Below, in pieces: positions 8,588 to 16,503 of a stretch of DNA of 64,000 nucleotides. Location: the NCBI GenBank assembly GCA_964444135.1, contig CAYUFX010000007.1, positions 1 to 64,000 of the forward strand, given 5' to 3'. Position numbers and translations under genes: made by a program. Source of the DNA: NIOZ-UU13 sp964444135. Its GTDB lineage: Bacteria; Planctomycetota; Phycisphaerae; Sedimentisphaerales; Anaerobacaceae. The stretch's first letter is position 1. The number at the start of each line of letters is the position of its first letter. The notes below the pieces were generated by a model. That model made no database searches. It had not been told where the DNA came from and saw only the letters and a program-made list of their open reading frames with translations.

Positions 8588-9214
8588 TTATGTTCCTCGT
8601 TTGCTCTGGCCCCGGGTTTGTTCGGTTTGTGAGTACCTTTTTTCGTAGATGTTCTTTCGATAGAATATCTGAACAATAGTCGCCAGTATTATCCTTATAT
8701 CGGCTAAAAAAGAGGCGGTTTCCACATATTTAACGTCGATTTCAAGTTTTTCTTCGCGTGTGAGCTCTGCTCTGCCCTCAATTTGTGCAAGACCCGTCAG
8801 GCCGGGCTTGACAAGCAGCCGTTTTTTTTGCCTTTCGTTCCACTCGGGTATCTGGGAAAGATATAACGGCCGAGGCCCGACAATGCTCATATCCCCTTTT
8901 AATACATTAAATAATTGTGGCAGTTCGTCAAGTGAGTATTCCCGCAGGAACTTGCCGATTTTTGTCAGACGCTGGTCTTGGCCGGATTTCGGACTCGGGC
9001 CAAAAGGGTCAACGTTGAGCTTCATCGTTCGGAACTTGTAAAAGACAAACGGCTTGCCGTTTTTTCCTGCCCTTTCCTGCTTGAATATTGCAGGGCCTTT
9101 GCTGCTAAGCCTTATGGTTATCCCTATCGCGACCGAAACCGGAGACAGAATGACCATCGCGGTTAAAGCAATGAAAATATCAAGCCCACGTTTAAAATTA
9201 CCGTAATAATCCAT
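8588..9214 (-). CDS. Sugar transferase (monotopic undecaprenyl-phosphate phosphoglycosyl transferase)
   Basis: 208 aa, the size of the minimal PglC/WcaJ-C-like catalytic domain. It has an N-terminal membrane hairpin (KRGLDIFIALTAMVILSPVSV), then KQERAGKNGKPFVFYKFRTM, then the family signature DELPQLFNVLKGDMSIVGPRP with the catalytic Asp-Glu pair, and KPGLTGLAQIEGR. It moves a sugar-1-phosphate from a nucleotide sugar onto undecaprenyl phosphate at the inner membrane, starting the repeat unit. It is divergent from a second initiator of unrelated fold (9441 onwards) and sits 6 bp upstream of the KamA-like gene. Confidence 0.9.
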   Translation of the reverse strand: MDYYGNFKRGLDIFIALTAMVILSPVSVAIGITIRLSSKGPAIFKQERAGKNGKPFVFYKFRTMKLNVDPFGPSPKSGQDQRLTKIGKFLREYSLDELPQLFNVLKGDMSIVGPRPLYLSQIPEWNERQKKRLLVKPGLTGLAQIEGRAELTREEKLEIDVKYVETASFLADIRIILATIVQIFYRKNIYEKRYSQTEQTRGQSKRGT

Positions 9215-9440
9215 ACTTATCCCGCGTTTATTGAAAATTGTATCTTTGAGGAAGATTCAGTTGTATTTAAAAGTATTAGAAAGGCTCATACGACCTCACA
9301 GGGAGTAGTTTACCCGAATGGAACATTGAAGTCAAAGCCACAGCGATTGGTCTGGACAGACTTTGCTGCATCCGGTAGATTATGTAAAACCTACAAACAG
9401 CTCCCGATCCAGGAATTCTTCAGATATGAGGATAGAAATT
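9215..9440. promoter_or_regulatory. Divergent regulatory region of the polysaccharide locus
   Basis: 226 bp between the start codons of two initiating glycosyl-phosphate transferases on opposite strands. Both promoters should lie here. No confident -35/-10 pair was identified. GAGG at 9428-9431 lies 9 nt before ATG 9441 and supports that start for the plus-strand gene. Confidence 0.4.
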
Positions 9441-10583
9441 ATGTTAGACAATCTTATAGGCCCGGAAAGGCCTCTAAGCTGGGTATTACAATTCTGGCCT
9501 GTGCTGGTGTTTTCATTTATCTCGGCCTTAGTTGCCACTTCGTTATGCAAGAGCATCGCACTAAAGCTTGGAATCGTTGACAAGCCTGACAACCTGGTAA
9601 AAACTCACAAAGGAACAGTCGCCTATCTTGGCGGCGTTGGCATCTTAGCCGGGCTGACCGTCGGCATATTTACAGGCATCTATTGCATCGGCAGCCAGAC
9701 TTCGGCGAGCTCAGTCGAGCCGGGGCATTTCCGATTGTCGTTCACCTGGCTGGTGGCGGTATTGGCCGGTGGGGCGATAGCATGCTTTATCGGACTCGTG
9801 GATGACATATTCGACATAAAACCCCGGCAGAAGATATTAGGCCAAATTGTAGCTGCTGTCGTTTTAGTTTTGGTTGGCATAAGACCGGCACTGTATTATT
9901 CTCTGACCGGGGCAAGAATCCCGGAAAATATTGAAGTGATTTTGGGAATCCCGATTGTAATTATTTTTGTATTGGGGGCAACCAATTCACTAAATCTTCT
10001 GGATGGTCTGGATGGTCTTTGCGCAGGTGTTACAGTTATAATCACCGCTGCTTGCTTGTTGTTAGCGATTCATTTAAGCACCTGGGGTTTTAGCGAAGTT
10101 GGCGATCCGGTGCGCGTAATTATATGTTTGGGACTTCTTGGTGCGGTATGTGGTTTCTTGCCGTTTAACCGCCATCCAGCCAAAATATTTATGGGAGACG
10201 CCGGAAGCATGCTGCTCGGATTTGTAGTGGCAGCTCTTATGATTTTGTTCGCCGAAAAAATCCCGAGATGGTGGATGGCTTCGGTCGTGGTCTTTGGGCT
10301 GCCTATCCTCGATACGGCCGTTGCGCTTGTTAGGCGATTCATTAATAAACGTCCATTGTTCGTTTCCGACCGCGGGCATATATACGACCAGATGATTGAC
10401 AGAGGAATACCATTGAAAAGAACCGTTGCCATTTGCTACGGCTTAGCTGGTATGTACGCACTTCTCGGCCTTGCTATGAGCCAGATAAGAACCAGATATG
10501 CCCTAATTGTGTACATAGTTGTGTTCGTAGCATCAGGGATTGTAGTCTGGAAAAAAGGCTATTTGAAGATGGGTAATTGGTAA
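9441..10583 (+). CDS. MraY/WecA-family undecaprenyl-phosphate sugar-1-phosphate transferase
   Basis: About 380 aa, polytopic (about ten or eleven segments). It has the family motifs DDIFDIKPRQK (Asp-rich Mg loop), NSLNLLDGLDGLCAG and HPAKIFMGDAGSMLLGF. Family members transfer HexNAc-1-phosphate to undecaprenyl phosphate. The open frame extends upstream to a TTG at 9363 and an ATG at 9426, but ATG 9441 has the best SD (GAGG). Residues about 86-93 (QTSASSVE) are encoded by a 24-bp dispersed module also found, in another frame, in the sialidase gene at 60585. It lies in an extramembrane loop before SFTWLVAVLAGG. Confidence 0.9.
   Translation: MLDNLIGPERPLSWVLQFWPVLVFSFISALVATSLCKSIALKLGIVDKPDNLVKTHKGTVAYLGGVGILAGLTVGIFTGIYCIGSQTSASSVEPGHFRLSFTWLVAVLAGGAIACFIGLVDDIFDIKPRQKILGQIVAAVVLVLVGIRPALYYSLTGARIPENIEVILGIPIVIIFVLGATNSLNLLDGLDGLCAGVTVIITAACLLLAIHLSTWGFSEVGDPVRVIICLGLLGAVCGFLPFNRHPAKIFMGDAGSMLLGFVVAALMILFAEKIPRWWMASVVVFGLPILDTAVALVRRFINKRPLFVSDRGHIYDQMIDRGIPLKRTVAICYGLAGMYALLGLAMSQIRTRYALIVYIVVFVASGIVVWKKGYLKMGNW
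9696..9719 (+). repeat. 24-bp in-frame dispersed module, copy 1 (WecA-like gene)
   Basis: Matches the reverse complement of 60585-60608 at 23 of 24 bases. Both copies lie inside protein genes and in the same sense orientation relative to the gene, but here the module is read as QTSASSVE and in the sialidase as SDFGKLSR, so the reading frames differ. Related fragments (CTGAGCTTGCCGAAG type) occur in the intergenic repeats at 28069-28084 and 63032-63048. Confidence 0.7.
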
Positions 10584-10587
10584 TTCG

Positions 10588-10640
10588 TGAGCAGCCAATT
10601 AATCGATTAACAAATTAACCACTCACCAATTAACCAAATT
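10588..10640. repeat. AT-rich GGTTAATTGGTGAG-type repeat
   Basis: Contains TTAACCACTCACCAATTAACC, the reverse complement of the unit present at 27921-27956 and partly at 34617-34640. It lies between the convergent WecA-like and GNAT genes and could serve as a simple 3' boundary. Confidence 0.55.
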
Positions 10641-11250
10641 AATCTGTTTTGGCAACATAAATATTACTGAGAACGCCGTGATTTACAATTTGCCCGATAA
10701 GCTCGAATCCAAACTTTAAATATAGTTTATTGCCCGCCTTATTGTCTGCTCCGATGAGAACCTTGATTTTATCTATACCTGTTTTCCGGCAATGCTGGAA
10801 GCCTTTTTCAATTAACTGGCCGGCCAGTCCCTTTCCTTGTTCTTTGGGCCCGACAGCAATTGAAAGCAGTTCTGCAGAAGGCAGATTCATTTTTTTTGTT
10901 CTGGAAGGGTAGAACAGAGTCTCAAACATTTTTTTTACTCGCCTGAGGGACCACATATTACCTGCTAATAGTAATGCAAGTATCAGCCCTTTTCTCCAAA
11001 CGATTGATTTGTAAAGTTTATTGAGATTTGTGGTAAATGCTACGAATCCGAGAACTTTCTCGTTTCTCATTGCGACAACGCCGAAGCTCGATTTGCTTTT
11101 AACGATGGCTTCATATAGAGAAGTTACAAAATCAATACCCATAGAGCTGATAAATCCGGTGCTTATACATTGAATATGTAATGCGGCGACCTGCCCGGCA
11201 TGAATAACCTGGAGGTCCTTAAACTCCACCTGACTTTGCGTCTCATTCAT
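10639..11250 (-). CDS. GNAT family N-acetyltransferase
   Basis: 203 aa with the GNAT acetyl-CoA loop: LLSIAVGPKEQGKGLAGQLIEKGFQHC (V-x-P..QGKGLAG) at about residues 128-152, and NKAGNKLYLKFGFE near 168-181. Residues 60-110 include a hydrophobic stretch (GLILALLLAGNMWSL). The start overlaps the 3' end of the upstream GT4 gene by 8 bp, so it is translationally coupled and likely acetylates a sugar or aminosugar of the polysaccharide. That role is inferred from position only. Confidence 0.8.
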   Translation of the reverse strand: MNETQSQVEFKDLQVIHAGQVAALHIQCISTGFISSMGIDFVTSLYEAIVKSKSSFGVVAMRNEKVLGFVAFTTNLNKLYKSIVWRKGLILALLLAGNMWSLRRVKKMFETLFYPSRTKKMNLPSAELLSIAVGPKEQGKGLAGQLIEKGFQHCRKTGIDKIKVLIGADNKAGNKLYLKFGFELIGQIVNHGVLSNIYVAKTD

Positions 11251-12484
11251 GTCTTATCACCGAAGAAGTTAGCTCCAGAGCTTGTTTTGCCAACTCATCT
11301 CTGTTAAATTTTTCAACAGCAACTAGGCGGGCGTTTTGGCCCATTTGTTTTATCCGCTGCCTGTGGGAATTCAGGTAAAGCACCTTTTCAACAAACTCAT
11401 CGAGATTGCATAAAGTACAGCCGAAACCGGCTGCATTCTCCTCCAGAATCTTTCTTTGCCAGCCGGAATAATTCAAAAGCACGAGTTTACCCGCGCTTAG
11501 GGAGTCGAAAAATTTATTAGCTGAGTTATGCTCAATAATCGGAAAATTGCCGATTATCACAAGCCCCATATCTGCCGCGGCGTAAAATTCAGGCAGCTCC
11601 TGTTTCGGCACGGAGGATAAAATTTCCACGTTTGTCAAACCGAGTTCTTTTACTTTGCTTTCCAGAAGCAGTTTTTGATTTCCGTCACCTATCAATACAA
11701 ACATAATATCACTATGCTCTTTGAGCCTTTCGGCGGCATCGATAATGAAGTTCAGACCGTTGACCTTACCCATTGCGCCTGTGTGGAGAAGAACAAGTTT
11801 ATCCCCCCAGCCCATTCTTTGTCGTACGTCTGAGCCGTCAATATCCGGCCTGAATACGTCAGTGTCGCAACTGTTGGGTATTACTGTTATCGGTTTTTCC
11901 TCAGTCACCCCCCGATTGCGACTGTCGGGGGTCAACACGGCTTTTATGCCTTCCGCCTGGCCCGGCGACAAAGCTATTATGGAAGAGCAATTTTTGTAAA
12001 TGGTTTTTTCGAGCCATAAAAGTATCTTCATAAGAAACCTGTTGGTTATGATACCTAATTCGATTGGTATTTCAGGCCACTGGTCGCGCACTTCAAAAAC
12101 AAAAGGTATATGTTTGGCCCATTTTATGACCATAGCCGGGATCCCAACTGTCAATGGTGTGCTTGATGCATATATAACATCCACACCTTTAGTCCTCAGG
12201 CCCGCATAAATGCTCAAAAAGCAAAAGGACAGAAATGATGTTATTCTACGCAGATGTGATTGCTTGTTGCTGTATTTGGTCCCAACAACAACTACGTTTA
12301 TTCCTTCTATGGTCTGTTTCTGATAAATTGCCCTGTCCACTTGCAACCCGCCGATATCATAACGGCCGGCTATCAGGGTAACTTTGTGCCCGGCTTTTAC
12401 CCATCGGCGGGCAAATTCATACGAACGTGTGCCGGTGCTGCCGGCCGGCGTGGCAAAATGTTGATGAATATAAAGGATGTGCAT
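11243..12484 (-). CDS. GT4 family glycosyltransferase (WbuB-like)
   Basis: 413 aa from MHILYIHQHF. The N-terminal Rossmann domain contains the Gly-rich ATPAGSTGTRSYEFA, followed by VFEVRDQWPEIP. The C-terminal GT-B domain has LVLLHTGAMGKVNGL and the donor-binding E-x7-E-like stretch near EHNSANKFFDSLSAGKLVLL. This matches the WbuB/GumH type of GT4 transferase that extends O-antigen or exopolysaccharide units. The start ATG overlaps the upstream stop (TGATG, sharing the A at 12484), so an upstream in-frame extension is rejected. Residues 185-192 (TPDSRNRG) come from a palindromic in-frame insert just before the usual ITVIPN motif. Confidence 0.9.
   Translation of the reverse strand: MHILYIHQHFATPAGSTGTRSYEFARRWVKAGHKVTLIAGRYDIGGLQVDRAIYQKQTIEGINVVVVGTKYSNKQSHLRRITSFLSFCFLSIYAGLRTKGVDVIYASSTPLTVGIPAMVIKWAKHIPFVFEVRDQWPEIPIELGIITNRFLMKILLWLEKTIYKNCSSIIALSPGQAEGIKAVLTPDSRNRGVTEEKPITVIPNSCDTDVFRPDIDGSDVRQRMGWGDKLVLLHTGAMGKVNGLNFIIDAAERLKEHSDIMFVLIGDGNQKLLLESKVKELGLTNVEILSSVPKQELPEFYAAADMGLVIIGNFPIIEHNSANKFFDSLSAGKLVLLNYSGWQRKILEENAAGFGCTLCNLDEFVEKVLYLNSHRQRIKQMGQNARLVAVEKFNRDELAKQALELTSSVIRHE
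11907..11932 (-). repeat. In-frame palindromic insert in a GT4 gene
   Basis: On the coding strand the arms CCCCCGA and TCGGGGG close a short GTCGCAAT-type centre. It encodes TPDSRNRG (residues 185-192), just upstream of the conserved EEKPITVIPNSCD segment. GT4 relatives generally lack this Pro/Arg-rich stretch; that is from memory, not alignment. Confidence 0.6.
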
Positions 12485-13683
12485 CAGGCTTCGATTAGCT
12501 CCCTCAGCTTTGCTGCGTTTTCCGAAATACAAAAATCCTTGAGGACACGTTCGCGGCCGGCTTTTCCGAACTGCTCGATTTTGTCCATATCAGCAAGAAG
12601 CTCTTTTAGGATTTGTGCAAGTGAATCGGTATCTTTCTCCGGGGCCAGGCGGCCTGTCAGTTCATCTTCAACCAGCTCCGGAATACCCGATATAGCGGTT
12701 GACACTACCGGCACCTCAGATGCCATTGCCTCCATCATCGAAACGGGAATGCCGTCCATATCTCCATCAGGGGCCTTAATACAAGGCATAAGAAATACAG
12801 ATGCTCGACTAAAAAGTTCTATCAATTGGTCATTTGGCCTGGCACCGAGCAGCTTGATGTTATCAGCTAAATTCAGCCGTCCAATCAATTCCTCAAGAGC
12901 CCGGCGCTGCGGCCCATCTCCTGCAATCTCGAACAGGAATTTTACATTATTGTCCCGCAGTTTCGCGCAAGCCCTTATCGCAACGTCCAGACCCTTTTTC
13001 GGGCTAAGTCTGCACACACAAATTATTCTGCCGGGTTCCGGTTGACGAAAAACAGACCTGAATTTTTCCACGTCTATCCCACAATGCACAACACGACACA
13101 AATCGGCAATAGATTCGCCGCAAGTATTGCGAAGATATTCGACATTGAATTGAGAGATGGCAGATATGAATTTACATTTGGCTAATCGCATTTGTAAGCT
13201 GCCTGGACTTCTTGTAAATATGTCGAAAGCGTGAACGGTACAGGACACAGGCAAATCAGTCAACATCCCAATCATCAAGCCCAAGCTGAGAGACCGACTG
13301 GCAAAGTGTACGTGTATGTGTTCTGCTGAGAAGCGCCTGCAATGGCCGGCAAAGTAACAGGAAATTGTTAGCTCATAAAGCGCCTTTACGAACTCGGTCG
13401 GGCTGTGTACCAGCAAAGTTATAAGCCAGAAGCAGACTTTTGCGAAACGAAGCGGGTGTGTAATAATTTCTCGTAAGATTGCGCCTGATTGTATTAAAAC
13501 ATTAGGGCGAAAAACGGCCCGCTTGTTCCATTTGTCCATAACTTCGGACAAATTCTCGAATGGGCCCGGCTTACAACTGACCAATGGCAAAACCTGCCAT
13601 CCGGCTTTTTCATGTGCTTCGAGCTCGTTGACCACAAAGGTCATACTAACTTTCAAACTCGAAACAACGTATGCTATTTTCAT
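12484..13683 (-). CDS. GT4 family glycosyltransferase
   Basis: 399 aa. The N-terminus is MKIAYVVSSLKVSMTFVVNEL, then IHVHFASRSLSLGLMIG and VSCTVHAFDIF, features of the colanic-acid WcaL/AmsK type of GT4 enzyme. The donor domain has IICVCRLSPKKGLDVAIRAC (about 217-236), VKFLFEIAGDGPQR, and DMDGIPVSMMEAMASEVPVVST with the family Glu pair. It transfers a sugar from a nucleotide donor to a lipid-linked intermediate on the cytoplasmic face. It shares one base with the downstream GT4 start and begins 7 bp after the upstream GT4 stop, so all three are in one operon. Confidence 0.9.
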   Translation of the reverse strand: MKIAYVVSSLKVSMTFVVNELEAHEKAGWQVLPLVSCKPGPFENLSEVMDKWNKRAVFRPNVLIQSGAILREIITHPLRFAKVCFWLITLLVHSPTEFVKALYELTISCYFAGHCRRFSAEHIHVHFASRSLSLGLMIGMLTDLPVSCTVHAFDIFTRSPGSLQMRLAKCKFISAISQFNVEYLRNTCGESIADLCRVVHCGIDVEKFRSVFRQPEPGRIICVCRLSPKKGLDVAIRACAKLRDNNVKFLFEIAGDGPQRRALEELIGRLNLADNIKLLGARPNDQLIELFSRASVFLMPCIKAPDGDMDGIPVSMMEAMASEVPVVSTAISGIPELVEDELTGRLAPEKDTDSLAQILKELLADMDKIEQFGKAGRERVLKDFCISENAAKLRELIEA

Positions 13684-13690
13684 TCTTGAT

Positions 13691-14860
13691 TTATCTTTGT
13701 TTTTCTAATTTGCCGCTAATAGCTGTCTTATAGCTGTGCATAGTCAATTCGGATATATGCTCCCAGCTATATTTGCTTTCGAGTTCAGGACTGTAGCGAG
13801 ACTGAAACTTATCGAGACTACCTAATATGCTTATAATGGCCTCAGCCAGCGGTTCTGCGTCACCTGGCTCAACGACCAGTCCAACTTCATCCGAGCTGAC
13901 GAGTTCACCCATTGCGCCGACGTTGCTGGCGACCACAGGTTTTTTGTGCGCATAGGCACGAAGTAATACTCCACTCTGTGCTTCAAATTTCAAATAGGGT
14001 AATACAACAAGGTCCGAGGCCGCAAAGAAATAATCCACCTCTTCTTCCGGAATAAAATGGATAAAAGTTTGCACATATTCTGATAAATCGGATTTTCTAA
14101 TCATATCGGAGTATGACTCGAAATTAAATCTGCCGAGAAGGCCGCCGGCAATGACCAGCAGGACCCGGCGATTGAGCGATTTGATAATTTCCAATGCTTT
14201 AAGAAGAATATCAAGACCTTTATTTGGACGAATCCCTCCGAAAAAAAGTATTATTTGACGGCCTGACGGCAGGTTTAATTTTTTCCGTGCATCGGTCGGG
14301 TCCGGAGCATTTTGCAGGGGCATAATTCCATGGGGAATTACGTCTATACGGTCGGCGCAAGCACCCCAGTGGTCAGCCAGTTGTCTTTTGCCATCCTCGT
14401 AATGAACTATCAAACGGTGAGGGATTTGAAGACTGTGCTTGATGAATGAAGCTCTGCTGACAAACCGTTCGTAGTGGGGCTTAACATCGTGAACTGTAAG
14501 CACAACGGGCAAATGTCGTCTTAGTGGCTTTAGAAAAAACTGGTCTAATAGGGGTGTGCCAACACCTTGAAAATGAACTACATCGAAGCGCTCGCGAACA
14601 GCAAATCGGTTCCGCCGTAAGCTGTTGCTCAGGCTTTGGTAAAATCGGTCCGCCGCCCAATGCAATTGTGACCACTGTTTTTTCTTATCTATAAATTCAA
14701 ATAAACGTCTTTCGACTTTGAACGGCCTTGGCAGGTCCGCCCACAATGAGTTGGTAAGTACAGTTACATTCGCACCAATCCCGCATAAACCACAGCATAA
14801 TGCGTCGGTGTACTCGTATAAGCCGCCTGTGCTTGCACCGGCCACCATCAATACGCGCAT
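13691..14860 (-). CDS. GT4 family glycosyltransferase
   Basis: About 389 aa from MRVLMVAGASTGGLYEYTDALCCGL. ATG 14860 is preceded by a purine-rich AGGAAAGG; the frame is open further to 14914, but that start has no SD. The donor domain contains ILFFGGIRPNKGLDILLKAL, VLLVIAGG and PYLKFEAQSGVLLRAYAHKKPVVAS, with conserved Glu residues. It is a GT-B retaining transferase. 93 bp separate it from the upstream O-antigen ligase-like gene, and the gap contains part of the hairpin at 14942-14976. Confidence 0.88.
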   Translation of the reverse strand: MRVLMVAGASTGGLYEYTDALCCGLCGIGANVTVLTNSLWADLPRPFKVERRLFEFIDKKKQWSQLHWAADRFYQSLSNSLRRNRFAVRERFDVVHFQGVGTPLLDQFFLKPLRRHLPVVLTVHDVKPHYERFVSRASFIKHSLQIPHRLIVHYEDGKRQLADHWGACADRIDVIPHGIMPLQNAPDPTDARKKLNLPSGRQIILFFGGIRPNKGLDILLKALEIIKSLNRRVLLVIAGGLLGRFNFESYSDMIRKSDLSEYVQTFIHFIPEEEVDYFFAASDLVVLPYLKFEAQSGVLLRAYAHKKPVVASNVGAMGELVSSDEVGLVVEPGDAEPLAEAIISILGSLDKFQSRYSPELESKYSWEHISELTMHSYKTAISGKLEKQR

Positions 14861-14941
14861 TGGTAATTTTTCCTTTCCTGCTGTAATGGGGAATGTACTC
14901 CGAGTCACATTCAATACACTGTGGAGTTAAGCATAAGTAAG

Positions 14942-14976
14942 CCCCGTTAGAAGTCAAGGGCTTACTTCTAACGGGG
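14942..14976. repeat. Perfect 13-bp stem overlapping the 3' end of the O-antigen ligase-like gene
   Basis: CCCCGTTAGAAGT (14942-14954) and its exact complement (14964-14976) are separated by 9 bp. The last codons and the TGA stop (14954-14956) of the CDS ending at 14954 fall inside the structure, so the repeat supplies the protein's C-terminal LTPLEVSP. There is no T-run, so it is a poor intrinsic terminator. Confidence 0.75.
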
Positions 14977-16318
14977 TAAGCTCAGGATACACTTCGCTTT
15001 CCTCAGGAACATCTTGTTCCTGATAGAAGCTTGTATAAATGTCCTGCCAGTTAGCCATTATAGCTGCGAAGCATATCAACAATGGTGCGGCACGGGGATT
15101 TGAAAATATAGGATGGAAGAATCCATCCGCTGCTAAAGCTATCATCAGTAAAAAGCTCGTTGCTCCGTAATATCGCATATACGGGATATCACTTCTGGAT
15201 AAAGCGAAGCTTCGCACAAGAATTGCGAATATCAGGATGAGCACTGTTACCAATCCGAGCAAGCCACATCTATCCAGCCATCCTAAATACTCTGAATGGT
15301 AAAAACCCACCAGAGGGTCTTTCCCTGCTGGTGCCGGATGCAGCGCTCCGATACCCCTGCCGGTCAATATAAAATAAGGTTCCTGCTTGTAACTTGAAAG
15401 GATTATTTCGTGTTCCAATGCCCTCCAGGTGCCTTTCTGAAAGGGACTCGGTATTTCGACCTGGCCTGTTCTTGTGGTGCCGGCTCGAAATCTTTCCAGG
15501 AAATCGAAGCCTATTACAGAGGCGGCCCCTACTACGAGCAGGCCGGCTATCCCGTATGCAAGCAAAGTTCTGGCCCTGCCCTTGACGAACAAAAGCGAGG
15601 CGATTGCGAGCACACCCATTGCACCATACATGGACCTTGTTTCGCTCAGCACTATGCCGCCTATGCCGACCAGCAGCATAAACACAGATACGGGGAGGAA
15701 GCCGACTTTACTTACTAATCTGCCTATTGCAATACTTACCAGTGAAAGATAGAGCAGAGGAACAAGAGTATAAGTACCTCTCTCACCTCCTAATTGTGTA
15801 GCAGTATCAATTTCGGCGGCCCGCGGCGTGAATGCGCCAAATCTTATTAAAATATGTACGACAAACATCGCCAGGAGCAAGACGACCGAGAATTTCAAAA
15901 ATCCGTTCACGCGAGAATAGTTTGTGAAGTACCTGAGCCCGAATATCATAGCTGCTACAAAGTGCGCCACCCTCGAATACGTAAAAGCGGTTTGAGTGTA
16001 CATCAGCAGGCCTTGTATCAGAGCAAGTGCGGTTACTATTGCTATGACAATGAAGCATTTTCCAATAACGCCGGCACCATATTGCCGCTCTCGCGGCACG
16101 AAAAGCGCCGCCGCTAATGTCAACCAAGCCAGGACATCCGCCGGTGACCACGTGCGGGGCATACCAAGGTTACCCGCACTATATATGAAGCCGGCAAGTA
16201 TGCTGTGGAACGTAACGGATACCAGGAATATGTAAAACACCCACTTCGGCTTCAGGACCACCAGCGGCAAACATATTACTATTGCAATCAAACACAATAC
16301 AGCAATGAACGTTGCCAT
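14954..16318 (-). CDS. O-antigen ligase/polymerase-like membrane protein
   Basis: 454 aa with about ten to twelve hydrophobic segments and a large loop in the middle (residues about 250-330), the arrangement of the Wzy_C/WaaL superfamily. Recognisable features are IGGIVLSETRSMYGAMGVL (an Arg before a helix, as in the ligase motif), then GTWRALEHEI, ILTGRGIGALHPAP and FYHSEYLGWLDRCGLLGL (the H-S/N-x-Y/x-L motif typical of the family). It either joins or polymerises lipid-linked repeat units outside the membrane. The start is supported by AAGAGGAA upstream of the ATG. The C-terminus is encoded by a palindrome. Confidence 0.85.
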   Translation of the reverse strand: MATFIAVLCLIAIVICLPLVVLKPKWVFYIFLVSVTFHSILAGFIYSAGNLGMPRTWSPADVLAWLTLAAALFVPRERQYGAGVIGKCFIVIAIVTALALIQGLLMYTQTAFTYSRVAHFVAAMIFGLRYFTNYSRVNGFLKFSVVLLLAMFVVHILIRFGAFTPRAAEIDTATQLGGERGTYTLVPLLYLSLVSIAIGRLVSKVGFLPVSVFMLLVGIGGIVLSETRSMYGAMGVLAIASLLFVKGRARTLLAYGIAGLLVVGAASVIGFDFLERFRAGTTRTGQVEIPSPFQKGTWRALEHEIILSSYKQEPYFILTGRGIGALHPAPAGKDPLVGFYHSEYLGWLDRCGLLGLVTVLILIFAILVRSFALSRSDIPYMRYYGATSFLLMIALAADGFFHPIFSNPRAAPLLICFAAIMANWQDIYTSFYQEQDVPEESEVYPELTPLEVSP

Positions 16319-16503
16319 CAGGTTCCTCTTAAATAATACTTCTAAAATAAATTTACACGCTTGCCGATGAAAGTCGGAAAATAAAGTCTAAGGCTAAATA
16401 TCGGAAATCAAAGGGTGGGATTCAGGTCTAAAATCAGGAAATTTAAGTATTTTCTTTGGATTTTTGATTTTTTTGCTCTATACTCGGTAGTTTTAACACA
16501 ACT

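Noticed and set aside
12260..13045. 261-codon plus-strand ORF
   Set aside because: Antisense to two GT4 genes with recognisable motifs; its own product is a Ser/Arg-rich low-complexity translation without homology features.
14942..14976. Intrinsic terminator after the O-antigen ligase-like gene
   Set aside because: Strong stem but no U-tract follows on the coding strand, and the downstream GT4 gene appears to be in the same operon.
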